Both the position numbers and the translations under genes were made by a program. This document shows, one piece after another, positions 1-9,115 of a DNA stretch of 64,000 nucleotides; the first letter of the stretch is position 1; every line of letters starts with the position of its first letter. The DNA is taken from positions 110,451 through 174,450 of the forward strand of contig NZ_CADCSU010000065.1 in NCBI RefSeq assembly GCF_902804475.1. Reading direction: 5' to 3'. Below the pieces are notes generated by a model. It worked only from the letters and a program-made list of their open reading frames with translations. It was not told where the DNA came from and made no database searches. This stretch comes from Flavobacterium bizetiae (GTDB lineage: Bacteria; Bacteroidota; Bacteroidia; Flavobacteriales; Flavobacteriaceae).

Positions 1-900
1 TTAGAATATCTTATAGATAAAAGTTCCCGACATAAAACTTCAAGGTCGGAAGAAGACTTGTTGCACAAATTTGCTTTTAGCGAATATCAAAAATCAAAAT
101 GGTACGAATCTTCTATGGGAAATCCTGATGAAGTTTCTAAAGATATTTACGACAGTATTCAACTTCGAATAGGAAAGAAGCAAAGCTTTAATCCTTATTT
201 AAAATATATGGCAGCTGCCAGCATTCTTTTTCTAATTGGTTTAGGTTTTTTCTTTAAACCAGTTATGACAGCCGAAAAGCAATTATCATTTAAAACGTCA
301 GATACCCCCAAATCTATCCAATTAAATGACGGCTCGAAAATTTATCTGGCAGCAAATTCATCATTTCAGTATCCTGAAAAATTTAAAGGAGACGAAAGAA
401 AAGTTTCATTACTAAAAGGAAATGCATTTTTTGAAGTAGCCAAAGACAAAAAACATCCTTTTATTATTACTTCCGGCGAAATAAAAACCAGAGTAGTAGG
501 AACTTCATTTCATATTCAAATGTCTAAATCAAAATGTGAAGTAATTGTTGTAACCGGAAAAGTAAATGTTACATCAAAAGGACATAGCGTTGATCTGATT
601 CCGAATGAAGAAGCACTTTTTGAGTCGCAAAAACTAACAAAATTAGTAGCCGAGAAATCATTTTTGGTCAATTGGTACAATACCGATGTTACGCTCAATC
701 AAACTACACTAAAACAGGTTATTACCATTTTACAATATAAATATGGAGTTTCATTTCAATATGATAATAAACTCGTATTGGCAACGCCGTTAACGGTGTT
801 CATTAAGAAAGACGCAACATTAGAGAATGTTTTAGAACAAATAAATTATATCACAAACCTAAAATTTAAAGTTTATGGCGAAATAGTAAAAGTGGATTAA
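1..900 (+). CDS. FecR-family anti-sigma factor (5' end outside window)
   Basis: Inner-membrane anti-sigma/sigma-regulator protein that normally couples a TonB-dependent outer-membrane transporter to an ECF sigma factor. The frame is open from base 1 with no stop, and the first possible start (a TTG at 58) lies inside a typical FecR cytoplasmic N-terminus, so the true start is upstream of the window. One membrane segment lies at about nt 202-265. It is followed by the periplasmic FecR domain (about nt 295-550, with the DGS.IYLAANS and KGNAFFEVAKD-type motifs) and a C-terminal DUF4974-like region ending at the stop. The next gene is a SusC-like transporter with the STN domain that contacts FecR, so the pair probably signals together. 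The ECF sigma gene is presumably just off the left edge. Family call is firm; the inducing ligand is unknown. Confidence 0.93.
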   Translation, partial: LEYLIDKSSRHKTSRSEEDLLHKFAFSEYQKSKWYESSMGNPDEVSKDIYDSIQLRIGKKQSFNPYLKYMAAASILFLIGLGFFFKPVMTAEKQLSFKTSDTPKSIQLNDGSKIYLAANSSFQYPEKFKGDERKVSLLKGNAFFEVAKDKKHPFIITSGEIKTRVVGTSFHIQMSKSKCEVIVVTGKVNVTSKGHSVDLIPNEEALFESQKLTKLVAEKSFLVNWYNTDVTLNQTTLKQVITILQYKYGVSFQYDNKLVLATPLTVFIKKDATLENVLEQINYITNLKFKVYGEIVKVD

Positions 901-911
901 AAACAAAAAAA

Positions 912-932
912 GCAGTTGCTGAGAACAACTGC
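912..932 (+). other. small hairpin between FecR and SusC-like genes
   Basis: GCAGTTG and CAACTGC form a 7-bp stem around a 7-nt loop in the 74-nt gap before the SusC-like gene. No T run follows, so a full terminator is unlikely. It could partly attenuate read-through or be a protein site. Confidence 0.3.
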
Positions 933-974
933 CATTAATAATTAAGTATCGTAAAAAAACCAATAACTTAAATC

Positions 975-3900
975 ATGTATTTTAAACCTTCTTATTTAAA
1001 TCTAAAGAGTTTCATCTTTTTAGTACTAGCGTTACTGACCATCGAGAGTGGTTTTAGTAAAACTAATTCATTAAAAAAATCAAAAATAGAAAATAAAATA
1101 GAAAAAGCTACACTTGTTTCTATTTTTTCGAAATTAAGCCAGCAAACTGATTATAAATTCAGCTACGGACAAGCTGTAATTGCTGATAATGCGACATATA
1201 CAGTAAAATTTACCGGAGAATCAGTAGCGGCAATTTTAAGTGATCTTTCTAAAAAAGCCAATTTCAATTATAACATTAATGGTAAACTGGTTTTAATTCA
1301 GAAAGCTGTTGCGCCAAAAGTTGCTCCTGTAAAAGCAGTAGACAAAATTAGAATTAAAGGAAAAATTGTTGACGAAAACAAACTGCCAATTCCTGGCGCA
1401 ACCATAATCGAAACGGGGACTTCAAACTCTGTAGTTACGGATTTCGACGGAGTTTTTGAACTTACAGTAGGAGACGGAAAAACAATCGAAGTTTCGTATG
1501 TAGGGTATACAACAAAAACGTTGGCTGCACAGGCTGGTTTTATGACGATTCAGTTAGAGCCAAGTACTTCTGAGTTAAGTGAGGTTTTGGTAGTAGGTTA
1601 CGGAAAACAAGCGAAGAAAGATGTTACCGGAGCGGTTACACAATTAGAAGCAGCTAATTTTAAGCAAGGTGTAAACGTTTCTGTAGACAATTTAATACAA
1701 GGAAAAGTTGCGGGTGTTCGTGTTGTTAGTACAAGCGGTGAGCCTGGAGCTGGTGTAAATGTTACGATTCGTGGAGTTGGATCTATCAGAAGCGGAAGTA
1801 CACCTTTGTTTGTTGTTGATGGTATGCCATTGTCTAATGATGATATAAGCCCAACAGGAACGAATGTTGGTTTTGGATCTTCAACAGCAAAAAATCCATT
1901 AAACTTTTTGAATACAAGTGATATCGAATCGATTACGGTTCTTAAAGATGCATCTGCTGCGGCTATTTACGGAGCAAGAGGATCTAATGGAGTTGTTTTG
2001 GTTACCACTAAAAAAGGATCTAAAGGCGAAGGAACTTTAACTTATGATTCTTATATGGGAGTTTCTACTGTTGCACATAAATTAGATGTTTTAGATGCAG
2101 GCCAGTATAGAAGCGCTATAAAAGATAAAGCATTTGACCATGGTGGAAACACAGATTGGCAGGATGTAATTTTTAGATCTGCGATTACTACCAATAACGC
2201 TTTGTCTTTCTCTAAGCAAACAGATTCAGGAAATTATTATGCATCTGTTGCACAAATGGATCAGGAAGGAATTATTCATAACAGTAATTTCAAACGTCTT
2301 TCAGGTAGAATTAATGCTTCTGAATCATTTTTAGACAACAAACGTTTAAAATTAAAACTAAATCTTACTGCGAGCCAGACTACAGATGATGGTGTTCCTA
2401 CAAGTGATGACGGTGGTTCTAACGGACAATTGATCGTACATACTTTAATGGCAAACCCAACAAGATCAGTTTTTGATGCTAACGGAAAGTACACCAACTT
2501 TAATATGAATGCGCACTATAACCCGGCTTATTTATTAAGTATTTATGAGGATCAAACGCGTACATTAAGAGTTTTAGGAAATTTAGAAACTTCTTTCAGA
2601 ATTATCGACGGATTAGAATATAAACTGAATATTGGTGTTGATCGTTCTACATCAGAAAGAAATACTACAATTTATCCAAACCTTACCGATTTAAATCCAA
2701 AAGGTAAATATGTTCAGAACAATATCGATTCAAAAAACTCATTGGTTGAGCATTATCTAACTTATAGTAAGGCACTAGATAAACATAAATTTGAAGTTCT
2801 TGGAGGATTCTCTTACCAAAAATTTGAAAGATCAGGAACAAGTTTCAGTATTGACGGAATCTCAGCTCAAGGATCAGGTGTAAAACCATCTATTAATCCA
2901 GGTTTTGCAGGAACACAATCTGGTACAACAGGTTTTGCTCAGGAAAACGAATTGCAATCTTATTTTGGAAGAGTAAATTACGGTTTTGATAATAAATACT
3001 TACTGACAGCTTCTATGAGAGCTGATGGTTCTACACGTTTTGGAGATAATAACAAATACGGTTATTTCCCTTCATTTGCTTTAGGATGGAATATTTCTAA
3101 TGAAAATTTCCTGAAAGATTCTAAAACAATCAACAACTTAAAGCTTAGAGCAAGTTGGGGACAAACAGGAAATCAGGAAGTTCCAAACAAACAAACTAAG
3201 GCAAGTTACTCTTTGGCTGGCCCTGACGGATATTATTTATATGATGATTTAAACCTTGTAAATGGTGTTTCTGTTTCCAGAACTGCAAATCCGGATTTAA
3301 AATGGGAAGTTGTTACGCAATATAATGTTGGTCTTGATTTTAATTTATGGAATGACAAGTTTTACGGAACTGTAGACTATTTTAATAAAACAACTACAGA
3401 TGCTATTTTGTATATACCTTCAACTCCTTTGAGTCAGACAAAATTTATCTGGACAAATATTGACGGTAAAATTGTTAACAAGGGTATTGAGATTATGTTG
3501 GGTTCTAAAATCGTCGATACAAAAGATTTTACCTGGAATGTTGATGTAAACGGAGCAACATTAAATAACAAAATTGAAAACTTACCACTTTCAGAAATCT
3601 TAACAGGTGCTGTTTCTGGTCCTGGACAATCAGGTGTTAATGCTAATATTTACAAAAGCGGTTATGCGGCTGGTTCATTCTACTTGTTAGAGCATACTGG
3701 TTTTGATAAAAATGGAGCAAACATATTTAAAGACCAAAATGGAGACGGTAAAATTGATAACAGCGACAGAGTTATTATCGAAGGAGCTTTACCAACTTTT
3801 TATTACGGTTTCAACAGTGATATGAGATATAAAAACTTTAGTTTTTCATTCTCAATTATCGGACAAACAGGTGGTTACTTGTTGAATAATACAGGATTGA

Positions 3901-4259
3901 ATGCTTTAAATATTAACAACTTAGCATCAGATCGTAACGTGGCAACAGGATATTATGAGTCAGGGGCAAACCCAACAAACTCACCAATTTTGTCTACGCT
4001 TTTCTTAGAAAAGTCTGATTTTATAAGATTAAATGCGGCACGTATAGGTTACAATTTTGATTTGAAAGGATTGAACTGGATTAATGGCTTAACACTGTAT
4101 GTTACAGGAAATAACCTGATTACAATTACAAAATATACAGGATTTGATCCATTAGTAAATACTCCTAAAGCAACAGACGGTAACCAATCTATCGGAATTG
4201 ATTACGCAGCTTACCCATCTTCGAGAACGTTCAGTTTCGGAGCAACTTTAAAATTATAA
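975..4259 (+). CDS. SusC/RagA-family TonB-linked outer-membrane transporter with STN signalling domain
   Basis: Outer-membrane TonB-dependent transporter of the SusC class, which imports oligosaccharides or peptides with a SusD lipoprotein as lid. The 1094-residue length is normal. Order of parts: signal peptide, secretin/TonB short N-terminal domain (about 40-110, used to signal to FecR), carboxypeptidase-D-like regulatory domain (about 123-195, with GKIVDENKLPIPGATI), TonB-box/plug (about 200-350, with VDGMPLSNDD and VLKDASAAAIYGARGSNGVV), then the 22-strand barrel to the C-terminal aromatic-poor KL end. The SusD-like gene starts 3 nt after the stop. The STN domain makes trans-envelope regulation through the upstream FecR likely. 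No glycosidase is adjacent, so the substrate cannot be read from context. Confidence 0.95.
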   Translation: MYFKPSYLNLKSFIFLVLALLTIESGFSKTNSLKKSKIENKIEKATLVSIFSKLSQQTDYKFSYGQAVIADNATYTVKFTGESVAAILSDLSKKANFNYNINGKLVLIQKAVAPKVAPVKAVDKIRIKGKIVDENKLPIPGATIIETGTSNSVVTDFDGVFELTVGDGKTIEVSYVGYTTKTLAAQAGFMTIQLEPSTSELSEVLVVGYGKQAKKDVTGAVTQLEAANFKQGVNVSVDNLIQGKVAGVRVVSTSGEPGAGVNVTIRGVGSIRSGSTPLFVVDGMPLSNDDISPTGTNVGFGSSTAKNPLNFLNTSDIESITVLKDASAAAIYGARGSNGVVLVTTKKGSKGEGTLTYDSYMGVSTVAHKLDVLDAGQYRSAIKDKAFDHGGNTDWQDVIFRSAITTNNALSFSKQTDSGNYYASVAQMDQEGIIHNSNFKRLSGRINASESFLDNKRLKLKLNLTASQTTDDGVPTSDDGGSNGQLIVHTLMANPTRSVFDANGKYTNFNMNAHYNPAYLLSIYEDQTRTLRVLGNLETSFRIIDGLEYKLNIGVDRSTSERNTTIYPNLTDLNPKGKYVQNNIDSKNSLVEHYLTYSKALDKHKFEVLGGFSYQKFERSGTSFSIDGISAQGSGVKPSINPGFAGTQSGTTGFAQENELQSYFGRVNYGFDNKYLLTASMRADGSTRFGDNNKYGYFPSFALGWNISNENFLKDSKTINNLKLRASWGQTGNQEVPNKQTKASYSLAGPDGYYLYDDLNLVNGVSVSRTANPDLKWEVVTQYNVGLDFNLWNDKFYGTVDYFNKTTTDAILYIPSTPLSQTKFIWTNIDGKIVNKGIEIMLGSKIVDTKDFTWNVDVNGATLNNKIENLPLSEILTGAVSGPGQSGVNANIYKSGYAAGSFYLLEHTGFDKNGANIFKDQNGDGKIDNSDRVIIEGALPTFYYGFNSDMRYKNFSFSFSIIGQTGGYLLNNTGLNALNINNLASDRNVATGYYESGANPTNSPILSTLFLEKSDFIRLNAARIGYNFDLKGLNWINGLTLYVTGNNLITITKYTGFDPLVNTPKATDGNQSIGIDYAAYPSSRTFSFGATLKL

Positions 4260-4262
4260 ATT

Positions 4263-6035
4263 ATGAAGACAAAGACATTTTTAAGCATAAAATTTTTAAC
4301 ATTATTCTCTTTTATTTTTCTTTTAAACAGCTGTACTGATCTGGATGAAGTTTTTTTAGATGAAATACCAGGAAATACAGTTTCAGATCCTGCAGGTTCA
4401 CTTGCTGCCGCTTATGACAGACTGGGTGACGGAACTTTCGTTGATCACGGAGCCATTTTTGCCATGCAGGAATACACTACAGATGAAGCTATTTTACCAA
4501 CTCGTGGAAGTGACTGGGGAGATGGCGGAAAATGGAGAGACATGCATGAATTTACCTGGAGCTCTACTAACTCAATCATTGTAGGTAACTGGGATTTATT
4601 AACAAATGGTATTACACGTTGTATAACAGCTATAGAATCGGCTGAAAAAAGTACAATTCCTGAAAAGAAATTATTTGCTGCAGAAGCAAAAGGACTTATG
4701 GCTTTTTACACGTATACTACTTTAGATTTATACGGACAAGCGCCATATAAAGATCCAATGGATCCAAAAGCGACTTTGCAAATTTTAAAAGCAGATACTC
4801 AAATCGATAAATTAATTACAGATGTTGAGGCTTTAATTCCTGATTTAGCTGATATTGGAACGCAAAGAACCTATCAGGGAAGATTTACTAAACAAGCTGC
4901 TTATGCTTTTTTAGCCAACATGTATTTAAATCGTGCTGTATTTAAAGATCGTTACAATGCGTCATCAAATTTCAATTTTAATGAACCGGCTGTAACAGGA
5001 AGCGCAGGAACAGATATGGATCGTGTTATTTATTACACTTCTTTATTAATCGATTCAGGAAGATTCAGTTTAGAAAGCGACTTTTTCAAAAACTTTGCAA
5101 GAGATAACAATAATGGTAAAGAGCTTATTTTCGCCATTTCTCAAAAGATAGATTACATCCGTAACGGTTCAAACAGTTTTGCTTATGTGTGTATGGAGCG
5201 TAACCAGAGAGCGTCTGCAGCAAACAGAGGAACAAATGCCGCTTGTATAACACCTGAATTCTATGCAAGCTGGGATGGTAATCATGACGATCCACGATTC
5301 GAACAACATTATCAATATGCTGATGGTACATGGTTCATGAACGATGGTACAGATGTAAGTGTTCCTGCAACTGACATTGTACCTAAAAGTAGCCCGGCTT
5401 TGCCTTGGTTCCATTTCAACAGAGGAATCCAGGCAGGACTTCAGTACGGCCCAATATTATTGCCTTCGGGATCTCTTGAAATGATAGGTAACCGTATCAA
5501 AGTTTCTCCGTTATTTATGGAAAAAAGTACAGGAACAAGAATGAATTTTACTCCGTCATTAACCTTTGCTGACCCTACAAAATCTGTTTTTGCACAAAAC
5601 GAAATCAATCAGGGAGCTCGTGTTTTCAAATACGAATTTGACCCGGAAGGAGGAAACGGTAACAGTAATGTCGATATTCCATTATTCCGTTTAGGAGGAA
5701 TTTATGCCATGAGAGCCGAAGCTTATTTCAGAAAAGGAAGCACAGGTTTAGCCATGATCGATCTTAATAAACTGCGTACAAGCAGAAAAAGAGAATCATT
5801 ATTTGGTAATGCCCCAGGAAAAGCGCTTACCTCTTTAGATTCAGAACAATTGTACAAAGAATTAGGTTTCGAGTTGTACTGGGAACTACAAAGAAGACCA
5901 CAAAGTATCCGTTTTGGAAAATTCGATTTACCAGGAATTGCAAAAGCCGCTTCTCAACCCTTCAGAAGAGCATTTCCAATTCCGCAAACCGTTATTGACC
6001 AAAAGGTATTCAAACAAAATCAAGGTTATAATTAA
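4263..6035 (+). CDS. RagB/SusD-family nutrient-binding outer-membrane lipoprotein
   Basis: Surface lipoprotein that caps the SusC-like barrel and captures substrate. A lipoprotein signal peptide ends at FLLNSC, giving a lipidated Cys at about residue 24. The body has the helical TPR-like SusD fold, with an N-terminal SusD-like segment (AAYDRLGD, WDLLTNGITRC) and a C-terminal RagB/SusD segment (RLGGIYAMRAEAYFRKG, LNKLRTSR, ELGFELYWELQRRPQSIRFGKF). Length of 590 residues is ordinary. Translationally adjacent to the SusC-like gene and followed by a terminator, so the operon is FecR-SusC-SusD. Ligand unknown. Confidence 0.95.
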   Translation: MKTKTFLSIKFLTLFSFIFLLNSCTDLDEVFLDEIPGNTVSDPAGSLAAAYDRLGDGTFVDHGAIFAMQEYTTDEAILPTRGSDWGDGGKWRDMHEFTWSSTNSIIVGNWDLLTNGITRCITAIESAEKSTIPEKKLFAAEAKGLMAFYTYTTLDLYGQAPYKDPMDPKATLQILKADTQIDKLITDVEALIPDLADIGTQRTYQGRFTKQAAYAFLANMYLNRAVFKDRYNASSNFNFNEPAVTGSAGTDMDRVIYYTSLLIDSGRFSLESDFFKNFARDNNNGKELIFAISQKIDYIRNGSNSFAYVCMERNQRASAANRGTNAACITPEFYASWDGNHDDPRFEQHYQYADGTWFMNDGTDVSVPATDIVPKSSPALPWFHFNRGIQAGLQYGPILLPSGSLEMIGNRIKVSPLFMEKSTGTRMNFTPSLTFADPTKSVFAQNEINQGARVFKYEFDPEGGNGNSNVDIPLFRLGGIYAMRAEAYFRKGSTGLAMIDLNKLRTSRKRESLFGNAPGKALTSLDSEQLYKELGFELYWELQRRPQSIRFGKFDLPGIAKAASQPFRRAFPIPQTVIDQKVFKQNQGYN

Positions 6036-6066
6036 GTTTTTGTGTTAGTTTATTTTTTTTACAAAC

Positions 6067-6097
6067 AGCCTGTTTCGAAAGAGACAGGCTTTTGTCG
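6067..6097 (+). terminator. rho-independent terminator after the SusD-like gene
   Basis: AGCCTGTTTC and GAGACAGGCT form a 10-bp stem (one G-T pair) with a GAAA loop, followed by a T-rich tail. It lies 31 nt after the stop codon. Confidence 0.85.
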
Positions 6098-6116
6098 TTT
6101 TAATAATCAAGTGATA

Positions 6117-6180
6117 AATAAAACCTAAGAATCTTAGCATCTTAGCACCTTAGCGCCTCAGTAACTTAGAACCTTAATAA
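6117..6180. repeat. short degenerate CTTAGCA/CCTTAGC repeats
   Basis: Several imperfect copies of a TTAGCA-CTTAGC-type word lie in tandem. The same words recur in the repeat at the far right end of the window (63659-63973). No coding potential. Confidence 0.5.
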
Positions 6181-6194
6181 TAGGGGCATGCCAC

Positions 6195-6249
6195 CATCCC
6201 GTCAAGAGGGCAAAAATACTGTGCGCGTATACGCCCTCTTGTCGGGATG
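6195..6249. repeat. long-stem inverted repeat
   Basis: Two 17-nt arms (6195-6211 and 6233-6249) are reverse complements with one mismatch around a 21-nt loop. No T run follows, and the structure lies in the gene-free 6098-6855 stretch, so it is more like an interspersed palindrome than a terminator. Confidence 0.7.
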
Positions 6250-6344
6250 CTGTCGGGCTTTCACTGCTACTTCGGTAGCTTAGCTCTATCCCTCATGCGC
6301 GCGTAGTTTTCAAAAGAAGTTTTTTTTTAGCTAGTTTGTTATAT

Positions 6345-6440
6345 CGACCGAAGGGAGGGATCACATACGAAACTCCGCAAACAATGTCGCCAATCTTTGT
6401 CGAGTTAAGAGTGTGATCCTTCGTTCCTCAGGATGATAAG
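6345..6440. repeat. interspersed palindromic repeat, family B
   Basis: Contains the words GGGATCACA, GTCGCCAATCTTTGTCGAG and GTGTGATCCTTCGTTCCTCA. Related copies lie at 19504-19606 and 35567-35690, with partial copies near 41960 and 50180. The ends are imperfect inverted complements. Non-coding. Confidence 0.7.
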
Positions 6441-6470
6441 ATTAAGGGTAACTATGATGAGTAAAATAAA

Positions 6471-6627
6471 AAATCCGCGAATATCCGCGTTTTCGCGAAG
6501 CGAATCTGTGCCATCCGCGTACTAAAGTTAGACGCACTGCTGTGCGTCTCTACGAAAAATCGTTGTCGATTCATCGTATAGATAATACACACATGCTAAA
6601 TCGTAGAGACGCACAGCAGTGCGTCTC
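6471..6627. repeat. family C repeat followed by inverted GTGCGTCTC repeat
   Basis: 6471-6524 carries CCGCGAATATCCGCG and GCGAATCTGTGCCATCCGCG, shared with 41893-41960 and 50262-50311. Directly after it, a 24-nt block at 6529-6552 returns as its exact reverse complement at 6604-6627. Each block is itself palindromic, built on GACGCAC and GTGCGTC. The rest of 6098-6855 holds low-complexity pyrimidine-rich words (6660-6708) and no gene I can support. Confidence 0.7.
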
Positions 6628-6855
6628 CACGCCCAATTGGCAAATAAGATTGTCACGCCCAATAAAAAACCTTTGCCCCTCTGAACCTCTGCACCTTTGC
6701 CCCTTAAAAAAAAACGTAGTTATAATATAATAATCCATTGAGATCTTATAAAATAAGAGATTCATTTTTTGAGTAAATTTGATACTGGTTTTCAGTACTT
6801 TGAAAAACTTATGAAATAAAAAATACCACACCATTAATTCAAAAAACAGCACAAA

Positions 6856-7230
6856 ATGATACATCAAATCGATACAACAGACAATATTGTAGCTTTTAGA
6901 GCTTTGGCCGAAGTAACAAAAGACGATTTTCTAACCGCAGTTATTCCCGCTGTAGAACATTTAGTAAAGCAACTAAACGAAATTAATTTTCTATTGGTTT
7001 TAGATACCGACATTCAGAATTTTACCGCCGGAGCCTGGCTTCAGGATGCTTTAATGGGATTAAAACATTTGGGAAAATGGAATAGGGCGGCAATTGTAAC
7101 AGATTCTGACGAAATAATTTCTTTCACCAACGGATTTAGTTATGTCGTTCCGGGAGAATTTAAAGGATTTAGAAAATTAGATTTTAATAAAGCTTTAAAT
7201 TGGGTCGAAGGAAATATTGACATTAAATAA
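6856..7230 (+). CDS. SpoIIAA-like (STAS/SEC14-type) small cytosolic protein
   Basis: A 124-residue soluble protein with the alternating beta/alpha pattern of the SpoIIAA-like family. Recognisable features are an N-terminal FRALAEVTKDDFLTAVIP segment, a central LLVLDTD strand, and AAIVTDSD followed by the helix and the PGEFKGFRKLDF end. Relatives are stress-associated, lipid-binding-like or regulatory single-domain proteins; no enzyme activity is known to me. Monocistronic, closed by a strong terminator. Its placement beside the catalase region fits a stress role, but that is inference. Confidence 0.75.
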   Translation: MIHQIDTTDNIVAFRALAEVTKDDFLTAVIPAVEHLVKQLNEINFLLVLDTDIQNFTAGAWLQDALMGLKHLGKWNRAAIVTDSDEIISFTNGFSYVVPGEFKGFRKLDFNKALNWVEGNIDIK

Positions 7231-7249
7231 TAGTGCTACATCTTACGCC

Positions 7250-7289
7250 AATAAAAAAGCCCATAAAATAATTTATGGGCTTTTTTATT
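7250..7289. terminator. strong bidirectional-type terminator
   Basis: An 18-bp perfect stem (core AAGCCCATAAA/TTTATGGGCTT) with an ATAA loop, A-run before and T-run after. It follows the SpoIIAA-like gene and could also end transcription from the minus-strand genes to its right. Confidence 0.9.
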
Positions 7290-7403
7290 GGCTTTAAAAA
7301 TAGCCAGGAATTCAAAAAATCTATCTAGCTGATGATGAAGCATAATCCTCTGAATTCGTGGCTAACTTATATTTCTTTATTTGTTTTCTGTTTGAATTTT
7401 AAT

Positions 7404-7685
7404 CTAGTAATTGTTTTCGATACCACTACTATCATTGATTTCTCTTTTTGCTTTAGTTGTTTTTGCAATCTGCTTATAACATGCTGAAGTTAATAATGGT
7501 ATTGCAAGACTACCTACTACTGCACCAGCTGTATTTTGACCTGCTTTTTTTAAAACAGCACCAACCAAAAGTGAACCTATTCCCGCACAAACTAACTGTT
7601 TTACAGAAAGATTTGGTATTTTATTCCCTGTTGTATCAGGAGTGATTCCGTGCAATAATGGGTCTATGAAATTTAAATTTTCCAT
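7404..7685 (-). CDS. small glycine-zipper membrane protein, unknown function
   Basis: A 93-residue protein not recognised as a named family. The N-terminus is polar (FIDPLLHGITPDTTGNK). Two short Gly/Ala-rich hydrophobic segments follow (about 30-48, VCAGIGSLLVGAVL; about 53-68, AGAVVGSLAIPLL), then a basic tail. The G-x-x-x-G-like spacing suggests a helical hairpin in the inner membrane. Minus-strand neighbours run in the same direction toward it, with a 32-nt gap to the next membrane protein, so co-transcription is plausible. Confidence 0.6.
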   Translation of the reverse strand: MENLNFIDPLLHGITPDTTGNKIPNLSVKQLVCAGIGSLLVGAVLKKAGQNTAGAVVGSLAIPLLTSACYKQIAKTTKAKREINDSSGIENNY

Positions 7686-7717
7686 GATTTGTTTAATTTA
7701 TTTAGTTATACTTATTA

Positions 7718-8116
7718 TCAAGATAGTTTTTCACCATCGGTTTCATTCTCAATTTTTTCTATTTCGACTTTTTCTTTTTTAATAGCCTGTCTTAGCAAAG
7801 CAAAAAGACTCATATAGACATTAGCCATAAAAACAAGCGAAAATCCTGCCAAAATATAGCCGCGCCAATCATTTAGCAAAAGTTTATAATTACACAGGAT
7901 TAAAAATGCAATTGTGACATAATGGCTAAAACAATATTCGCACGTAAAGAGATAAAAAGCCTTTCTTGACAAAATAGTCTTATCGTTTTTAGAGTGTTTT
8001 ACACACCATTCACGAGGTTCCTTAAATATTTCTTCATGCGTCACGGTCCAACTGATACAGGCTATCGGGATAGCCAGAACAAATAACCAGACAATTTGAA
8101 TTGTTATCTCCATCAT
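7718..8116 (-). CDS. small multi-pass membrane protein with CxxC motif, unknown function
   Basis: 132 residues with three likely membrane helices: about 5-22, about 63-80 and about 87-110. A C-E-Y-C-F-S-H motif sits at the start of helix 2 and a second cysteine lies in the first loop (REWCVKHS). This arrangement could bind metal or form a disulfide. The C-terminus is a charged Lys/Glu tail. I do not recognise a named family. Two adjacent ATG codons are available for the start, which does not affect the protein. Confidence 0.6.
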   Translation of the reverse strand: MMEITIQIVWLFVLAIPIACISWTVTHEEIFKEPREWCVKHSKNDKTILSRKAFYLFTCEYCFSHYVTIAFLILCNYKLLLNDWRGYILAGFSLVFMANVYMSLFALLRQAIKKEKVEIEKIENETDGEKLS

Positions 8117-8258
8117 ACAAATTCATTTCTTAAATCGATTTTAATTTGTTTAAAACCAATAATTTAAAATTACATCTATTTGTATTTAGAAAGATTACAT
8201 AGTTTTAATTTTTTCTTATAAAATTTTACATCCAATTTCAGACTTCAATTTACAAAAA

Positions 8259-8291
8259 ATAACCGTTAAGTTTTAAGTCCTTAACGGTTAT
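8259..8291 (-). terminator. terminator of the minus-strand charged-protein genes
   Basis: ATAACCGTTAAG pairs with CTTAACGGTTAT (12 bp, 9-nt loop). Read on the minus strand the stem is followed by a T run. It lies just downstream of the acidic-protein gene. Confidence 0.8.
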
Positions 8292-8314
8292 CTATTGATA
8301 ATATTTCATAATTT

Positions 8315-8689
8315 CTAGAAATTGTCTGGGTTCGTACTCGGAAAAGGATCATGAGACACCTCGTCTAAATCTTCCTTGATATCTCTTAAATTTTCGTCAT
8401 CTTCTGAGTCATCATCGTCCAGATCACCATCTTTTTCTAAGGTATTATCCAGATCTTCCGGATCTTCATCATTTGTTATCTGTTCTTCGTCATTCGTAAT
8501 AGGTTCTTCGCCAGGATTATTTTCGTTGCGGTTATAATCGTTTGTCTGATGATTAACGTCATCGATAAATTCTTCCTGAACGGGATATTTTTCATCCTGA
8601 TAAGCATTTTCTTTATCAATAAGAGTATCCAGATCCTGATTAAAATTACGATTTTCGTGATCGTAATTTTGATTGTTTCGATTTTCCAT
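8315..8689 (-). CDS. highly acidic low-complexity protein
   Basis: 124 residues dominated by Asp, Glu and Asn with no hydrophobic core, membrane segment or signal peptide, so probably intrinsically disordered. Repeating patches such as ITNDEEQITNDEDPEDLD are visible. No family recognised. The next gene upstream on the same strand (22 nt away) encodes a Lys-rich protein of opposite charge, and the pair ends in one terminator. This charge complementarity suggests they could interact or form a stress-related condensate, which is speculation. Confidence 0.6.
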   Translation of the reverse strand: MENRNNQNYDHENRNFNQDLDTLIDKENAYQDEKYPVQEEFIDDVNHQTNDYNRNENNPGEEPITNDEEQITNDEDPEDLDNTLEKDGDLDDDDSEDDENLRDIKEDLDEVSHDPFPSTNPDNF

Positions 8690-8711
8690 AGTGACTATAT
8701 TTTAGTAGTAA

Positions 8712-8861
8712 TTATTTTTTTGTTGTCGAAGGTTTCTTCGTGTCTTTTTCGGTTGGTTTCGATTCTCTTTTTGGAGAAGTTTCTTTTTTATCTATTTTTT
8801 TGTCTGTGGATTTTGCGCCTGAAGTCGAAGCGCTGCCATCTTTTTGATTTGTAGTTTTCAT
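8712..8861 (-). CDS. 49-residue Lys/Ser/Thr-rich basic protein
   Basis: An ATG at 8861-8859 opens a 49-codon frame ending in TAA. The product starts MKTTNQKDGSASTSGAK and continues with alternating Lys, Asp, Glu, Ser, Thr and Pro to a PSTTKK end, with no hydrophobic stretch. It resembles histone-H1-like or disordered basic tails but is too short to assign. It is 22 nt upstream of the acidic-protein gene on the same strand with nothing between, so the two are probably co-transcribed. Confidence rests on the start, composition and operon position rather than homology. Confidence 0.5.
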   Translation of the reverse strand: MKTTNQKDGSASTSGAKSTDKKIDKKETSPKRESKPTEKDTKKPSTTKK

Positions 8862-9115
8862 GATAGTTTTTTTTAGTTTGTTATACTACAAATCTAGCCC
8901 TGAATACCTTGTTAATTCTTACAGAAAACTCACTTCTGCTTCTATAATTAACAGCACTATATAATGTAAGTTTTATTTTTAATTCTATAACTTTTAAAGG
9001 TACATATAAATTATATCTTTTTGAAATAAAATTTATTTTTTAAGTCTGATAATCAAATGTTTAAATGATGTAATGTTTAGGTGTAATCCTGTAAGAAGTT
9101 GGTTTTATTGTAACC

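Noticed and set aside
6542..6867. Possible small genes on both strands in the 6.5-6.9 kb region
   Set aside because: The open frames run through palindromic family C and inverted repeat sequence, have no recognisable protein pattern, and overlap each other on opposite strands.
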